A DNA stretch of 64,000 nucleotides from JBCBKL01 sp038521825 (GCA_038521825.1 JBCBKL010000001.1:62001-126000); one strand, 5' to 3'. Shown: positions 25,812 through 34,199, numbered from the stretch's first letter. A program made the numbers and translations. Notes: a model not told the origin generated them from the letters alone.

Positions 25812-26462
25812 ATGCTCGATTGCAAACCTCTGCCGGCTTATCTGCTGCAACGCTATCAGGGTTGGAAAGCGACAAGTTACCAGGAAAACCAGGCGTGGTT
25901 TCGACGGCTCGCGAGCGAAGGCCAGAGACCCAGGGCCATGATTATTTCATGTTGCGACAGCCGCGTGCATGTCACGTCGATTTTCGGTGCCGATCAGGGT
26001 GAGTTTTTTATCCACCGCAACATCGCCAACCTCGTCCCCCCGTTCGAGCCAAGCGGCGATTATCACGGGACGAGTGCCGCGATCGAATATGCTGTCACGG
26101 CTCTCAAGGTGCCGCATCTTATCGTCCTCGGACATTCGCAGTGTGGCGGCGTTCAGGGCTGCTTGGACATGTGCGAGGGCAAGGCACCACAGCTTGAAGC
26201 CAAGGAAAGCTTTGTCGGGCGCTGGATGGATATCCTCCGCCCCAGTTACGACGTTGTTAAGGACATCGAGGATCCGGTCGAACGGGCGCGTACCTTTGAG
26301 AAGGCCGCGGTCGTCGCATCCTTGGAGAACCTGGTGACTTTCCCGTTCGTTGCCGAGCGCGTTAAAAGCGAGCAACTCAGCCTCCATGGTCTTTGGACCG
26401 ACATCGGCGAAGGTGGGCTTGAATTCTACGACGGCGATAGTCGCAGTTTTCAACCGGTCTGA
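25812..26462 (+). CDS. Beta-class carbonic anhydrase
   Basis: Interconverts CO2 and bicarbonate. The 216-residue protein has the zinc site in SCCDSRV (C48, D49, R51) and GHSQCGGVQG (H108, C111), plus FIHRNIANLVPP. The ATG at 25812 has AAGGG upstream. It is the first gene of an operon with sbtA and sbtB, which points to a role in handling bicarbonate taken up by SbtA. The gap to sbtA holds a perfect hairpin. Confidence 0.95.
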   Translation: MLDCKPLPAYLLQRYQGWKATSYQENQAWFRRLASEGQRPRAMIISCCDSRVHVTSIFGADQGEFFIHRNIANLVPPFEPSGDYHGTSAAIEYAVTALKVPHLIVLGHSQCGGVQGCLDMCEGKAPQLEAKESFVGRWMDILRPSYDVVKDIEDPVERARTFEKAAVVASLENLVTFPFVAERVKSEQLSLHGLWTDIGEGGLEFYDGDSRSFQPV

Positions 26463-26480
26463 CCCTTTCCATTCCTTTTG

Positions 26481-26516
26481 CATCCCTTAAATGAACAGAA
26501 GTTCATTTAAGGGATG
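26481..26516 (+). promoter_or_regulatory. Perfect 16-bp hairpin covering the sbtA ribosome binding site
   Basis: The left arm (26481-26496) and right arm (26501-26516) are exact reverse complements, with a four-base AGAA loop. The right arm contains TTTAAGGGATG, that is, the AAGGG that would serve the sbtA ATG at 26520. No T-tract follows, so it does not look like a simple terminator. Possible roles are translational control of sbtA, mRNA stabilisation or processing after the carbonic anhydrase gene, or an operator for a dimeric regulator. Confidence 0.75.
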
Positions 26517-26519
26517 CCG

Positions 26520-27494
26520 ATGGATCAGATCCTTTCCCTGGCGGTCGACAATCTTGTTTCGCCCATCATTCTTTCGTTCGCGCTCGGTTTGGCTGCGGCA
26601 TTGGCGCGATCTGACCTGAGCATTCCCGAGGCGGTAGCAAAGGGAATGTCGATCTACCTCCTGTTTGCCATTGGGTTCAAAGGTGGCGTTAGCGTGTCGG
26701 CGCATGGCATAGATGCAAGTCTTGCGCTGTCGCTGCTTGCTGGCATCTTGTTATCGGCGGGCTTGCCCTTCATTGCTTTCGCGCTGCTGCGGGTCATGAC
26801 CGGACTGAGCCGCCTGGATGCGGCGGCCGTAGCTGCGCATTACGGTTCGATCTCAATCGTGACCTTCGTCGCAGCCACGTCCGTTCTGGACGCCGCCGGG
26901 ATAACATTCGAAGGCTATGTCGTGGCCGTAGCCGCCGCGATGGAAGCACCCGCGATCCTATCAGCGCTCTGGTTGGTTTCAAAGAATGGTAAGCGCGAGA
27001 GCGATGCGGATTTCATGCAGGAGATATTACTCAACGGGTCGATCGTGCTGTTGATCGGCAGTTTCCTGATCGGCTGGGCGACGGGTCAGGAGGGTTTCGA
27101 TCGCATTGCCAGCTTTATCGACGCGCCGTTTCAGGGTGTGCTCTGCTTGTTTCTGCTCGATATGGGCTTGGTCGCCGGACGTGGCCTCCGGCAGGGTAGT
27201 GGCTTTTTGAAGAGGGGGCTGGTTGCTTTTGGCGCTCTGATGCCGCTGACGGGCGCTGTACTAGGCCTCGGGACCGGTTTAATGCTCGGACTGTCGACGG
27301 GCGGCGTCGCGCTCTTCATGGCGCTCTCTGCGTCTGCCAGCTATATCGCCGTGCCAGCAGCGATGCGCGTCGCACTTCCCGAAGCCAACCCATCTATATA
27401 CCTGACGCTGTCACTCGGCATTACATTCCCATTCAACCTGACCATCGGCATCCCGCTTTATGTTGCCGTTGCCAGCCAAATCACCGGAGGTTGA
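26520..27494 (+). CDS. sbtA: Sodium-dependent bicarbonate transporter SbtA
   Basis: Inner-membrane Na+/HCO3- symporter (PF05982). The 324-residue protein has about ten transmembrane segments and conserved family stretches: LSFALGLAAALARSDLSIPE, AIGFKGGVSVS, AHYGSISIVTFVAATSVLD, ASASYIAVPAAMRVALPEAN and SLGITFPFNLTIGIPLYV. ATG at 26520 is preferred over 26514 because AAGGG is then properly spaced. It lies between carbonic anhydrase and sbtB, the usual bicarbonate-uptake arrangement. Translation may depend on opening of the hairpin over its start. Confidence 0.94.
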   Translation: MDQILSLAVDNLVSPIILSFALGLAAALARSDLSIPEAVAKGMSIYLLFAIGFKGGVSVSAHGIDASLALSLLAGILLSAGLPFIAFALLRVMTGLSRLDAAAVAAHYGSISIVTFVAATSVLDAAGITFEGYVVAVAAAMEAPAILSALWLVSKNGKRESDADFMQEILLNGSIVLLIGSFLIGWATGQEGFDRIASFIDAPFQGVLCLFLLDMGLVAGRGLRQGSGFLKRGLVAFGALMPLTGAVLGLGTGLMLGLSTGGVALFMALSASASYIAVPAAMRVALPEANPSIYLTLSLGITFPFNLTIGIPLYVAVASQITGG

Positions 27495-27497
27495 TCC

Positions 27498-27809
27498 ATG
27501 AAGACACACAAGGCCAAACGGGTTTCGATAATCATCGAGCAGGTGATGCAGCGTCGGCTGGCGGAGGCGATGCACAGTGCCGACGTAACAGGTTACACGG
27601 TGTTTCCTGTGCTAGGCGGATCCGGCCGATCGGGCGAGTGGAGCCGTGAAGGCCAGGTCTCGCGGGCTGGGGGCATGGTTCAGGTAGTTTGTGTTATTCG
27701 GCCCGAGCGGCTCGATAAACTGCTTGAGGCGGCGTTCGAACTAGTCGAACGCCACATCGGTTTAGTGACAGTCAGCGACGTCGAAGTCCTGCGAGCCGAC
27801 AGGTTCTAA
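27498..27809 (+). CDS. sbtB: PII-like regulator SbtB
   Basis: A small trimeric PII-like protein that binds adenine nucleotides (cAMP/AMP in cyanobacteria) and gates SbtA. The 103-residue chain has a ferredoxin-like pattern with the SbtB-type loop VLGGSGRSGEWSREGQVSRA (about 38-57) and VVCVIRPERLDKLLEAAFEL. The C-terminal CGPxGC redox segment of some cyanobacterial SbtB is absent. It begins three bases after the sbtA stop. Confidence 0.92.
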   Translation: MKTHKAKRVSIIIEQVMQRRLAEAMHSADVTGYTVFPVLGGSGRSGEWSREGQVSRAGGMVQVVCVIRPERLDKLLEAAFELVERHIGLVTVSDVEVLRADRF

Positions 27810-27812
27810 TAA

Positions 27813-28040
27813 CTAGTGTTTGCCCGCGCCGCAGCGGATTTGAGTTCTCAGATCGGTAATAGGTATCGGGCGCAGCGCCCCGACCGGCTTCGCAGGCTCA
27901 CGGCGCACCGTGTTTCGCCCAAGTTCTTCTTCGAACAACTCCAACAGCTGTGCACGTGTTACAGCGTTCTGGTCTTCAACTCTGTCCTGTCTACGACCGG
28001 CCGATAGGCGACGCATCGGCGACGCAAAGATCCGTAACAT
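27813..28040 (-). CDS. Possible small unknown protein (75 aa)
   Basis: A short frame from an ATG at 28040 with a good GGGGGAA ribosome binding site. It is basic at the start (MLRRIF-like, RRLSAGRRQDR) and contains a clear amphipathic helix TRAQLLELFEEELGRN. No family is recognised. It converges on sbtB with three bases between the stops. The ribosome binding site and helix make it more plausible than the other short frames in this stretch, but it is unproven. Confidence 0.35.
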   Translation of the reverse strand: MLRIFASPMRRLSAGRRQDRVEDQNAVTRAQLLELFEEELGRNTVRREPAKPVGALRPIPITDLRTQIRCGAGKH

Positions 28041-28618
28041 GGCTTCCCCCAAGCACTTGGCAGCGTAAAGGCCTTGCGGCCCGATTTCATCCCCGTGTCC
28101 GTGCTGGACACCTCTTGTTTGGCGATGAATGGATTACGGCGCAACTGTGACGTGTGGGTCATGGGGAATAAGATCTTCGTCTTCCCCGGCTTAATTTCGC
28201 GCAACTGCTTGCAGGTGAGATTATCGCAATATCTGGTTGACGCTAGTTTTCCTGTTTATGAACAAATGGTTAATTAGATAAGCGAAATGTCGCCGAGGGG
28301 TCGCTTCGATGTGGTAACATCTCTTGCCCAATAAGCTCCTCATCTCGATTGACGTTGCGTAAACCTGTGGATAGTTTGCGTCTTTTTTGTGCAAATCCCG
28401 CCAAATCACCAGTCAAGCGGTCCAGATTATGTCAATTTGTCGCAAGAGATTCGGTCGCTTTCGGCGGCGATTCTGTTCGAAAGTTGCGCCTTCGGCTGGT
28501 CTTGAGCAGGTCTATTGCATGGCTCGGCAAAAGCAGACGATGACCTGCCGGTCTAGAATAGCGCTGCGCTGAAGCCTGCCGCCGGCCTCAAACAGAGTCC
28601 GCGGCCCCCGGGACGGGA
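28041..28618. other. Gene-poor 578-base interval
   Basis: No convincing coding frame on either strand and no recognisable tRNA, SRP RNA, RNase P or tmRNA core. The middle (about 28200-28440) is visibly more AT-rich than the surroundings. One possible hairpin, GGGGAA/TTCCCC (28165-28170 with 28184-28189), is present without a T-tract. It may hold promoters, a small RNA or decayed sequence. Confidence 0.5.
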
Positions 28619-29641
28619 TCACCCCTTTTTCAGGATGCGCGTTCCCAAAGCCTCGGCGATTTGAACCGCGTTCAGAGCGGCCCCTTTGCGAAGGTTGTCC
28701 GAGACGCACCAAAGGTTCAGCCCGTTCTCAATCGTCGAGTCCTGGCGGATGCGGCTGATGAACGTCGCAAAATCTCCGACGCATTCGATCGGGGTGACGT
28801 ATCCACCGGGCTCGCGTTTGTCGATGACCATCACGCCCGGCGCTTCACGTAGGATGTCGCGCGCCTCGTCCTCGTCGAGGAAGTCTTCGAACTCGATGTT
28901 GAGCGCTTCGGAATGGCCGACAAACACCGGAACGCGGACACACGTTGCGGTTACCCTGATGGCAGGATCGACGATCTTTTTCGTCTCGGCGACCATCTTC
29001 CATTCCTCTTTGGTCGACCCGTCTTCCATAAAGGCATCGATCTGCGGGATCACGTTAAACGCGATCTGCTTCTGGAAAGTCTTTGGCGGCACGTCATCGG
29101 TCGGGTTGTAAACGGCCTTGGTCTGATCCCAAAGCTCGTCCATACCACCCTTCCCAGCACCTGACGCAGATTGATAGGTGCTGACGACCACGCGCTTGAT
29201 GCGGGCGCGGTCATGTAACGGTTTCAAGGCGACGACCATCTGCGCTGTCGAGCAGTTCGGGTTCGCGATGATGTTCTTCTTGGAATAGCCTTCGATCGCA
29301 TCTGCGTTCACTTCGGGCACGACCAGGGGCACATCAGGATCATATCGATAGAGCGATGAGTTATCGATGACGACACATCCAGCCGCGGCGGCTTTGGGCG
29401 CATAGATCTTTGTGGCGTCCGATCCGATCGCGAAGAGCGCAATATCCCATCCCGCAAAATCGAATGTGTCCAGATCTTTCGTCGTCAGTGTCGTTTCGCC
29501 GAACGTGACCTCCGTACCCAGCGATTTACGCGAGGCCAAAGCGACGATTTCATCAACGGGAAACTGGCGCTCGGCCAGGATGTTCAGCATTTCGCGGCCC
29601 ACGTTTCCGGTGGCGCCCGCGACGACGACGCGATAGCCCAT
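28619..29641 (-). CDS. asd: Aspartate-semialdehyde dehydrogenase
   Basis: Reduces aspartyl phosphate to aspartate semialdehyde with NADPH, at the branch to lysine, threonine and methionine. The 340-residue protein starts with the Rossmann motif VVVAGATGNVGREML. The catalytic cysteine is in ANPNCSTAQMVVALKP, with STYQSASGAGKGGMDEL and RVPVFVGHSEALNIEFE. Together with dapD and dapE it covers much of the lysine route in this window, though it lies in a separate transcription unit. Confidence 0.97.
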   Translation of the reverse strand: MGYRVVVAGATGNVGREMLNILAERQFPVDEIVALASRKSLGTEVTFGETTLTTKDLDTFDFAGWDIALFAIGSDATKIYAPKAAAAGCVVIDNSSLYRYDPDVPLVVPEVNADAIEGYSKKNIIANPNCSTAQMVVALKPLHDRARIKRVVVSTYQSASGAGKGGMDELWDQTKAVYNPTDDVPPKTFQKQIAFNVIPQIDAFMEDGSTKEEWKMVAETKKIVDPAIRVTATCVRVPVFVGHSEALNIEFEDFLDEDEARDILREAPGVMVIDKREPGGYVTPIECVGDFATFISRIRQDSTIENGLNLWCVSDNLRKGAALNAVQIAEALGTRILKKG

Positions 29642-29672
29642 TCCTTCACTCCTTTTGAATGGCTCAGGCCTC

Positions 29673-30887
29673 TTATACCCGTTGCTTTCCGGGCGAAAGG
29701 GGGACTGTGTCTTGCGCCCTTTCGCTGCTGAATAAATAGATCAAAAGTCCGATCAAAAGCAGAGCACCATAGACCGCAAAGATAATGGCATAAGGCGTTG
29801 CCGGGTCTGGCCCGTCGCTGACCGCACGATGCAAGCTGCCCGAGGCGAATTGGGCAACCCCGACCCCGCCGATTCCGAAGAGGTTCATCAGCGTGACCCC
29901 GCGTCCGATCAGATTGGGCGGAAAGAAACTGCGGGCATGCGCAATGATAACCGGGAAGCTGGCTCCCAGAAATCCGATTGTCGCCATCAGGGCAATCGAC
30001 AGTCCTGCGCCTTGGGTGATCATTCCCGCAAGGAAAAGGATTGCCGTAGTGCATAACAAATTTCCCACGACGACGACCCACTTCCGTGTACCAAAGAAAC
30101 GGTCCAGTGGGCCATAGGCTACGACGCCGGCGATCATGGCGACGCTCATCACCAGTGTGGCCTGACCGACTTGATCGGTTGTCATGCCAAACACGTCGTC
30201 GAGATAGGGACCGATCCACAGACCCCGGATCGCGGCGACGGGTATGTAGTTGGTGAACATGATCGGGAACAGCAGCCAAAGGCCCGGCATCCGCAAGAGA
30301 TCGAACAAAGACCCGCTGTTGTCGCCTGATTGATCTTCCGACGGATCGCGAACCAGTAATAGAATGCCTAGTGCGACGGCCCCTGTTAGTCCCGCCAGTA
30401 CCCACATCGTGGCTCGCCATCCTATCGTTTCGGCGGCAAGTGCTGTCGGGTAGGAGGCCACGAGATTTCCAACTGTACCCACACCGATCATGAGGGCAGC
30501 CAGCGTTGCGAAGCGAGCAGGGGCATAGTCCTTGGCGAATATATAATAGCTGGCCATAAGGACGGGCGAGCACCCGATCCCGATCAGCAGCATCGCGGAA
30601 TGGATGTGCCACGGGGCGGTGGCGATCGCAAAGATGGCAGCGCCGCCGGCGCCACCAATGCCAAATAGGACAGCCGCCGTTCGTCTGGGTCCAATGGTAT
30701 CCAGCGCCCAACCAACCGGCAATTGCATCAGCGCGAACGACACGAACCAAAGCCCCGAGGCCACGGCCAGCGCATCCGGTCCAGTTCCCAAATCCGCTTC
30801 GAGCGGTCCCGCAAGAACGGCGAGGAAGGCGCGAAAGAACTGGCTCAGGACGTACGAAAGCGCCAGCAGAACGATGCTGGGCGTCAT
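29673..30887 (-). CDS. MFS transporter
   Basis: A 404-residue membrane protein with about 12 hydrophobic segments and the MFS loop pattern GWALDTIGPRRTAAVLFGIG between TM2 and TM3. The second half contains AYGPLDRFFGTRKWVVVVGN, the equivalent TM8-TM9 loop. It is coupled to the upstream HpaI-like aldolase gene by a four-base overlap, so it may import a compound whose product is cleaved by that aldolase. Substrate cannot be inferred further. Confidence 0.88.
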   Translation of the reverse strand: MTPSIVLLALSYVLSQFFRAFLAVLAGPLEADLGTGPDALAVASGLWFVSFALMQLPVGWALDTIGPRRTAAVLFGIGGAGGAAIFAIATAPWHIHSAMLLIGIGCSPVLMASYYIFAKDYAPARFATLAALMIGVGTVGNLVASYPTALAAETIGWRATMWVLAGLTGAVALGILLLVRDPSEDQSGDNSGSLFDLLRMPGLWLLFPIMFTNYIPVAAIRGLWIGPYLDDVFGMTTDQVGQATLVMSVAMIAGVVAYGPLDRFFGTRKWVVVVGNLLCTTAILFLAGMITQGAGLSIALMATIGFLGASFPVIIAHARSFFPPNLIGRGVTLMNLFGIGGVGVAQFASGSLHRAVSDGPDPATPYAIIFAVYGALLLIGLLIYLFSSERAQDTVPLSPGKQRV

Positions 30888-31660
30888 GCGCCGCTGCTTT
30901 TCCAGCGTTTCGCGGTTGCGCGGGCCGCCTGGGCCAACATCCCGATATCCAAACCAACGGCCAAAAATTGCGCCCCAGCTTCGAGGCTCGCCTCGGTCAT
31001 GTCCTCGCGGGTCGAAAGGATGCCCGGTGCCTTTCCAGCGGCCTTGATCCGTTCAAGCGCACCCATGATCATCTCTTGCACCTCGGGGTGCATGATGTCG
31101 CCCATGTGGCCATAGTCGGCACTCAGATCCGCCGGGCCTATGAACACGCCATCAACGCCTTCAACGGCAAGAATGTCGTCCAGCGCCTCCATTCCGGCGC
31201 GATTTTCTACCTGAACCAAAAGGCAGATCTGATCATCGGCGCTGGTCCCGTAATCGGTGATCTCACCGTAGCAAGATGCACGGGCGAGTGAATAGCCCAC
31301 GCCGCGCTCGCCGACAGGGGGATAGCGGCAGGCGCCCACAAGCTGTTTGGCCTGGGCCGCGCTTTCGACAATCGGCACAAGAATGGTCTGAACGCCGCAA
31401 TCGAGAACTTGCTTGATGATCCAGGTCTCTCCAATCGGGACCCGGACGACGGCAGCGCTGTCGCTATTCTCAAGCGCGATAAGCTGATTGCGGATCGTTG
31501 CGATATCATAGGGCGCATGTTCGCCGTCGATCAGAACCCAGTCAAAGCCTGCTGTTCCCAGCAACTCCGACACCATCGGCGTGCCCAGGGAATTCCAGCA
31601 GCCAAAGATCGTTTGGCCCTCAAGGATCGCTTTCTTGAACGGATTAATCGGTGCTGGCAT
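30884..31660 (-). CDS. HpcH/HpaI family aldolase
   Basis: A class II pyruvate aldolase-like enzyme of 258 residues, related to 4-hydroxy-2-oxoheptanedioate aldolase. It has the family blocks FGCWNSLGTPMVSELLGTAG, DWVLIDGEHAPYD, QTILVPIVESAAQAKQLVGA, CRYPPVGERGVG and GVDGVFIGPADLSADYGH. The metal ligands (Glu in VQVEN, Asp in GPADLS) are present. Overlap with the MFS gene indicates one operon. No 4-hydroxyphenylacetate genes are nearby, so the true substrate may be another 4-hydroxy-2-oxo acid. Confidence 0.88.
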   Translation of the reverse strand: MPAPINPFKKAILEGQTIFGCWNSLGTPMVSELLGTAGFDWVLIDGEHAPYDIATIRNQLIALENSDSAAVVRVPIGETWIIKQVLDCGVQTILVPIVESAAQAKQLVGACRYPPVGERGVGYSLARASCYGEITDYGTSADDQICLLVQVENRAGMEALDDILAVEGVDGVFIGPADLSADYGHMGDIMHPEVQEMIMGALERIKAAGKAPGILSTREDMTEASLEAGAQFLAVGLDIGMLAQAARATAKRWKSSGA

Positions 31661-31804
31661 TGTCGTTTTCCCCCTCTTGCCCGGACCCTAGAGCGGAAGG
31701 AGCCGGAAACGCCAGCGGAGTTTAGATGCACATAGGCCTGCTTTATTTGATTATTGGAAATAACTATTATCCAACATGACAAAGCTTCGGGCAAAAGAAC
31801 CTGC

Positions 31805-32509
31805 TTAGACAACCTTGATTACATCCTTACCCACGGCCAGCATGTATCCGCGCCGCGCGATGTTCTTGACCAGCAACTCACTGACGATCTGATTGCCGAG
31901 CGTGTCTCGCAACCGCTTGATGCGGGTGGCGCCTGCCGCCTCCTCGCAATCGGCGGCGGAGCGGCCAGAGATGAGTCCCTCCAACTCGGCACCGCTGAGC
32001 ACGTCATCGTCCATCCGCGCTTCGGCCAGCACCGAAAGGGTTTCCATCGCCGCATCCGTCAGTTTGAAGCCGAGATCGTTCAGATAGACAGTGTTTTCCT
32101 CGCGGCTGATCAGCAGTGAACTCACTTGGATGCCAGCACGTTCAATCTGCGCCATGCGTCGGTTCATGGCGACGATCATAACGAGAAAGACAAGCGCGGC
32201 GATCATCATACCCGTTGAAAAGACAAGCAGTACGAAGAGGACCAGGCGATAGCTTGCGAGTGTATCGGAGAACGCGGTGCCAGATTGCGCGAGGATCTCA
32301 AGCAGCTTGATCTCGGCCTGGCTGGTGAGATCAGCGTTCTCAATGAACATCCGTTCGACACGGGCATCGAACGCCCCCGCATCCGGAAGGGTCAGGAACA
32401 GCCACAATGCTGACGCGATCAATACCGCGACGATCACGGCGACGCCGATGACGACAATGCGTTCGCCGGATCGTCTTAGCTCAGTAGCGGAGGTAGTATC
32501 GTCCTGCAC
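31805..32509 (-). CDS. Two-TM membrane protein with C-terminal OmpR-type winged helix
   Basis: A 234-residue protein from GTG at 32509, which has AAAGGA six bases upstream. It has TM segments at about 17-40 and 88-114, a ~45-residue periplasmic loop between them, and a cytoplasmic C-terminal domain (about 138-226). That domain reads like a Trans_reg_C winged helix: LTDAAMETLSVLAEARMDDD, the recognition-helix region TRIKRLRDTLGNQIVSELL and the wing KNIARRGYMLAV. ToxR and CadC carry the same domain at the N-terminus, so this is the reverse order. It may be a one-component membrane-bound regulator; target unknown. Its first 29 bases overlap the upstream secreted-protein gene. Confidence 0.72.
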   Translation of the reverse strand: MQDDTTSATELRRSGERIVVIGVAVIVAVLIASALWLFLTLPDAGAFDARVERMFIENADLTSQAEIKLLEILAQSGTAFSDTLASYRLVLFVLLVFSTGMMIAALVFLVMIVAMNRRMAQIERAGIQVSSLLISREENTVYLNDLGFKLTDAAMETLSVLAEARMDDDVLSGAELEGLISGRSAADCEEAAGATRIKRLRDTLGNQIVSELLVKNIARRGYMLAVGKDVIKVV

Positions 32510-32762
32510 TGTCTTTCCTTTGTCCCAGACCCTCGGGCCCGAAGACTGACATGACCTGCAGCAACGTCCAACCCTGCGAGGCAAGCCGCTGCTTTAGCTC
32601 AGATTGTGCCGTGCCCCGGTCACAAGATCCGCGGATCTGCGCCACACCGTAGTGCAGGCGCAGGGGACTGTCCTGTTTCGCCTTGTAATCGGCATAGCAC
32701 TGCGCATGCGCGGCCATGGGCAGCGTCAGGGCAACAGCGATAATCAGCGCAAGTTTTCTCAT
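32481..32762 (-). CDS. Small secreted hypothetical protein (93 aa)
   Basis: Starts with a clear signal peptide, MRKLALIIAVALTLPMAAHA, cleaved before QCYADYK. The mature part of about 73 residues has two cysteines, probably a disulfide, and a C-terminal GQRKDSAGRYYLRY. No family recognised. It overlaps the start of the winged-helix membrane protein by 29 bases on the same strand, so the two may act together, for example as signal and sensor; this is inference. Confidence 0.65.
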   Translation of the reverse strand: MRKLALIIAVALTLPMAAHAQCYADYKAKQDSPLRLHYGVAQIRGSCDRGTAQSELKQRLASQGWTLLQVMSVFGPEGLGQRKDSAGRYYLRY

Positions 32763-32936
32763 ACAGTATTCATGTGCCTGAAACCGCAGATATTCAATAA
32801 CCACAAGCACTTCATGCAGTTGTTATTAGATATCAGGGCGCTGTTATTGCCTGTCCTGTCACCTCGCTTCCATCATTAATCCAGAGCCACCGCACAATGG
32901 TCGGCCAATTGGAAAACCCGATAGAGGAGCTGACCC

Positions 32937-33413
32937 ATGCACCGCAAATTTATCGCTGCCATCGCAGCCGCATCAATATTCATAACAGGTATCTCTGCTG
33001 CGCCAGTACGTGCGGGGGACGACGACGTCGCCCGCGCCCTTGCCGCAATCGTTGGCCTCGCCATCGTTGGTGCCGCGATCAACGAGGCGCGCGATGACCG
33101 CAAGAAGAAGGCGACAGTCACGCGTAAGAAGGTTCACAAAAACCACCACGTCAAGAAACCGCACCAAATCCACCCGCGTCCGCTGCCGCATCGGGCGCGC
33201 CGCAACCTCCTGCCGGGTGAATGCCTCTACAGCTTTGACACACGAGACGGTCGCGCGCGCGTCTTTGGCGCGCGCTGCCTTGAAAGAAACTACCGGTATG
33301 TAAACAGCCTGCCGCAATCCTGCCTGCGTCGTGTCTGGACGGATAGGGGCTCACGTTATGGCTACGGCGCTCGTTGCCTTCGCCGCCAAGGTTACCAGTT
33401 GGCCCACCGTTAA
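32937..33413 (+). CDS. Secreted basic cysteine-containing hypothetical protein (158 aa)
   Basis: Signal peptide at the N-terminus (MHRKFIAAIAAASIFITG, cleavage near VRAG), then a possible short hydrophobic stretch (ALAAIVGLAIVGAAI), a Lys/His/Arg-rich linker (KKVHKNHHVKKPHQIHPR) and a C-terminal domain with four cysteines around GECLYSFDTRDGRARVFG and YGYGARCLRRQGYQLAHR. Small proteins of this build are seen in roseobacters but the function is unknown to me. A strong terminator follows. The basic linker would suit binding to an acidic surface polymer or nucleic acid. Confidence 0.7.
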   Translation: MHRKFIAAIAAASIFITGISAAPVRAGDDDVARALAAIVGLAIVGAAINEARDDRKKKATVTRKKVHKNHHVKKPHQIHPRPLPHRARRNLLPGECLYSFDTRDGRARVFGARCLERNYRYVNSLPQSCLRRVWTDRGSRYGYGARCLRRQGYQLAHR

Positions 33414-33444
33414 TAAGGGCCACTCGTCCCACGTGGGGACACTT

Positions 33445-33476
33445 GAGGAGGATGTTCGGGCATCCTCCTCTTTTTT
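33445..33476 (+). terminator. Rho-independent terminator
   Basis: A 10-base perfect stem, GAGGAGGATG (33445-33454) with CATCCTCCTC (33461-33470), has a TTCGGG loop and is followed by six T. It closes the secreted basic-protein gene. A smaller GTCCC/GGGAC hairpin lies just before it at 33426-33440. Confidence 0.92.
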
Positions 33477-33544
33477 GTGGGCGCTGGTGTTGCAACGTTT
33501 GGATCCACCTGATGATATGATGCATGGGTTTGCGAGGATCAGGT

Positions 33545-34162
33545 GTGCCCGACTTTTCGCTGGAAACGGAGTTGCACGGCTTGCGTGTCGCCGGTGTCGA
33601 TGAAGTAGGGCGCGGCCCGCTGGCTGGCCCTGTCATGGCCGCAGCCGTGGTGCTGGACCCCAGCAACATCCCCGAAGGTTTGGATGATTCAAAGAAGCTG
33701 AGCCCGAAGCGGCGCGCGGCAGTCTACGCTGAAATCGTCTCTTGCGCCGATGTGGCAATCGGACAGGCCAGTGTCGAGGAAATCGACGGCCTGAATATTC
33801 TGCGCGCCTCTCATCTTGCCATGCTGCGCGCCATTCGCGGTCTGGCTGAGCCGCCTGATCATGTTCTGATCGACGGGCATCTTGTTCCGGCTGGTTTGAA
33901 CCTGCCCGCGAACGGCATTGTGAAGGGCGACGCGAGATCGCAGTCGATCGCAGCCGCATCAATCGTCGCGAAGGTCAGGCGGGATGCGCTGATGGTGGAT
34001 TTGGCGCAACAGCACCCGGGCTATGGCTGGGAAACCAACAAGGGGTATCCGTCGAAAAGCCACAAATCGGCGCTTCAAAATCTTGGTGTGACCCCACATC
34101 ATAGACGCTCGTTTCGACCGGTGCACAACATCTTGTATCAAGAAGAAATGCTAAGCGATTGA
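33545..34162 (+). CDS. rnhB: Ribonuclease HII
   Basis: Removes ribonucleotides from DNA and RNA-DNA hybrids. The 205-residue protein has the active-site block VAGVDEVGRGPLAGPVMAAA, DSKKLSPKRR, DALMVDLAQQHPGYGWETNK and GYPSKSHKSALQ. Start is GTG at 33545, with GAGG seven bases upstream; ATG at 33524 has no such site. ccrM follows in the same direction after 88 bases, but with its own promoter-like region rich in GANTC. Confidence 0.95.
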   Translation: MPDFSLETELHGLRVAGVDEVGRGPLAGPVMAAAVVLDPSNIPEGLDDSKKLSPKRRAAVYAEIVSCADVAIGQASVEEIDGLNILRASHLAMLRAIRGLAEPPDHVLIDGHLVPAGLNLPANGIVKGDARSQSIAAASIVAKVRRDALMVDLAQQHPGYGWETNKGYPSKSHKSALQNLGVTPHHRRSFRPVHNILYQEEMLSD

Positions 34163-34199
34163 TTCAAAAAAGAATTTGACCACGAATCGCCTTTGACTC
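34161..34199 (+). promoter_or_regulatory. Cluster of three GANTC sites upstream of ccrM
   Basis: GATTC at 34161-34165, GAATC at 34184-34188 and GACTC at 34195-34199 lie within 39 bases of the gap before ccrM. GANTC is the recognition sequence of CcrM, and methylation state controls ccrM transcription in Caulobacter. The sites are seen directly; autoregulation here is inferred. Confidence 0.55.

Noticed and set aside
28165..28189. GGGGAA/TTCCCC hairpin in the gene-poor stretch
   Set aside because: Short stem, 13-base loop and no T-tract; not convincing as a terminator.
29584..30957. 457-residue leftward frame overlapping the MFS gene in another frame
   Set aside because: Arg/Gly/Trp-rich composition typical of a shifted frame; the MFS frame has clear membrane segments.
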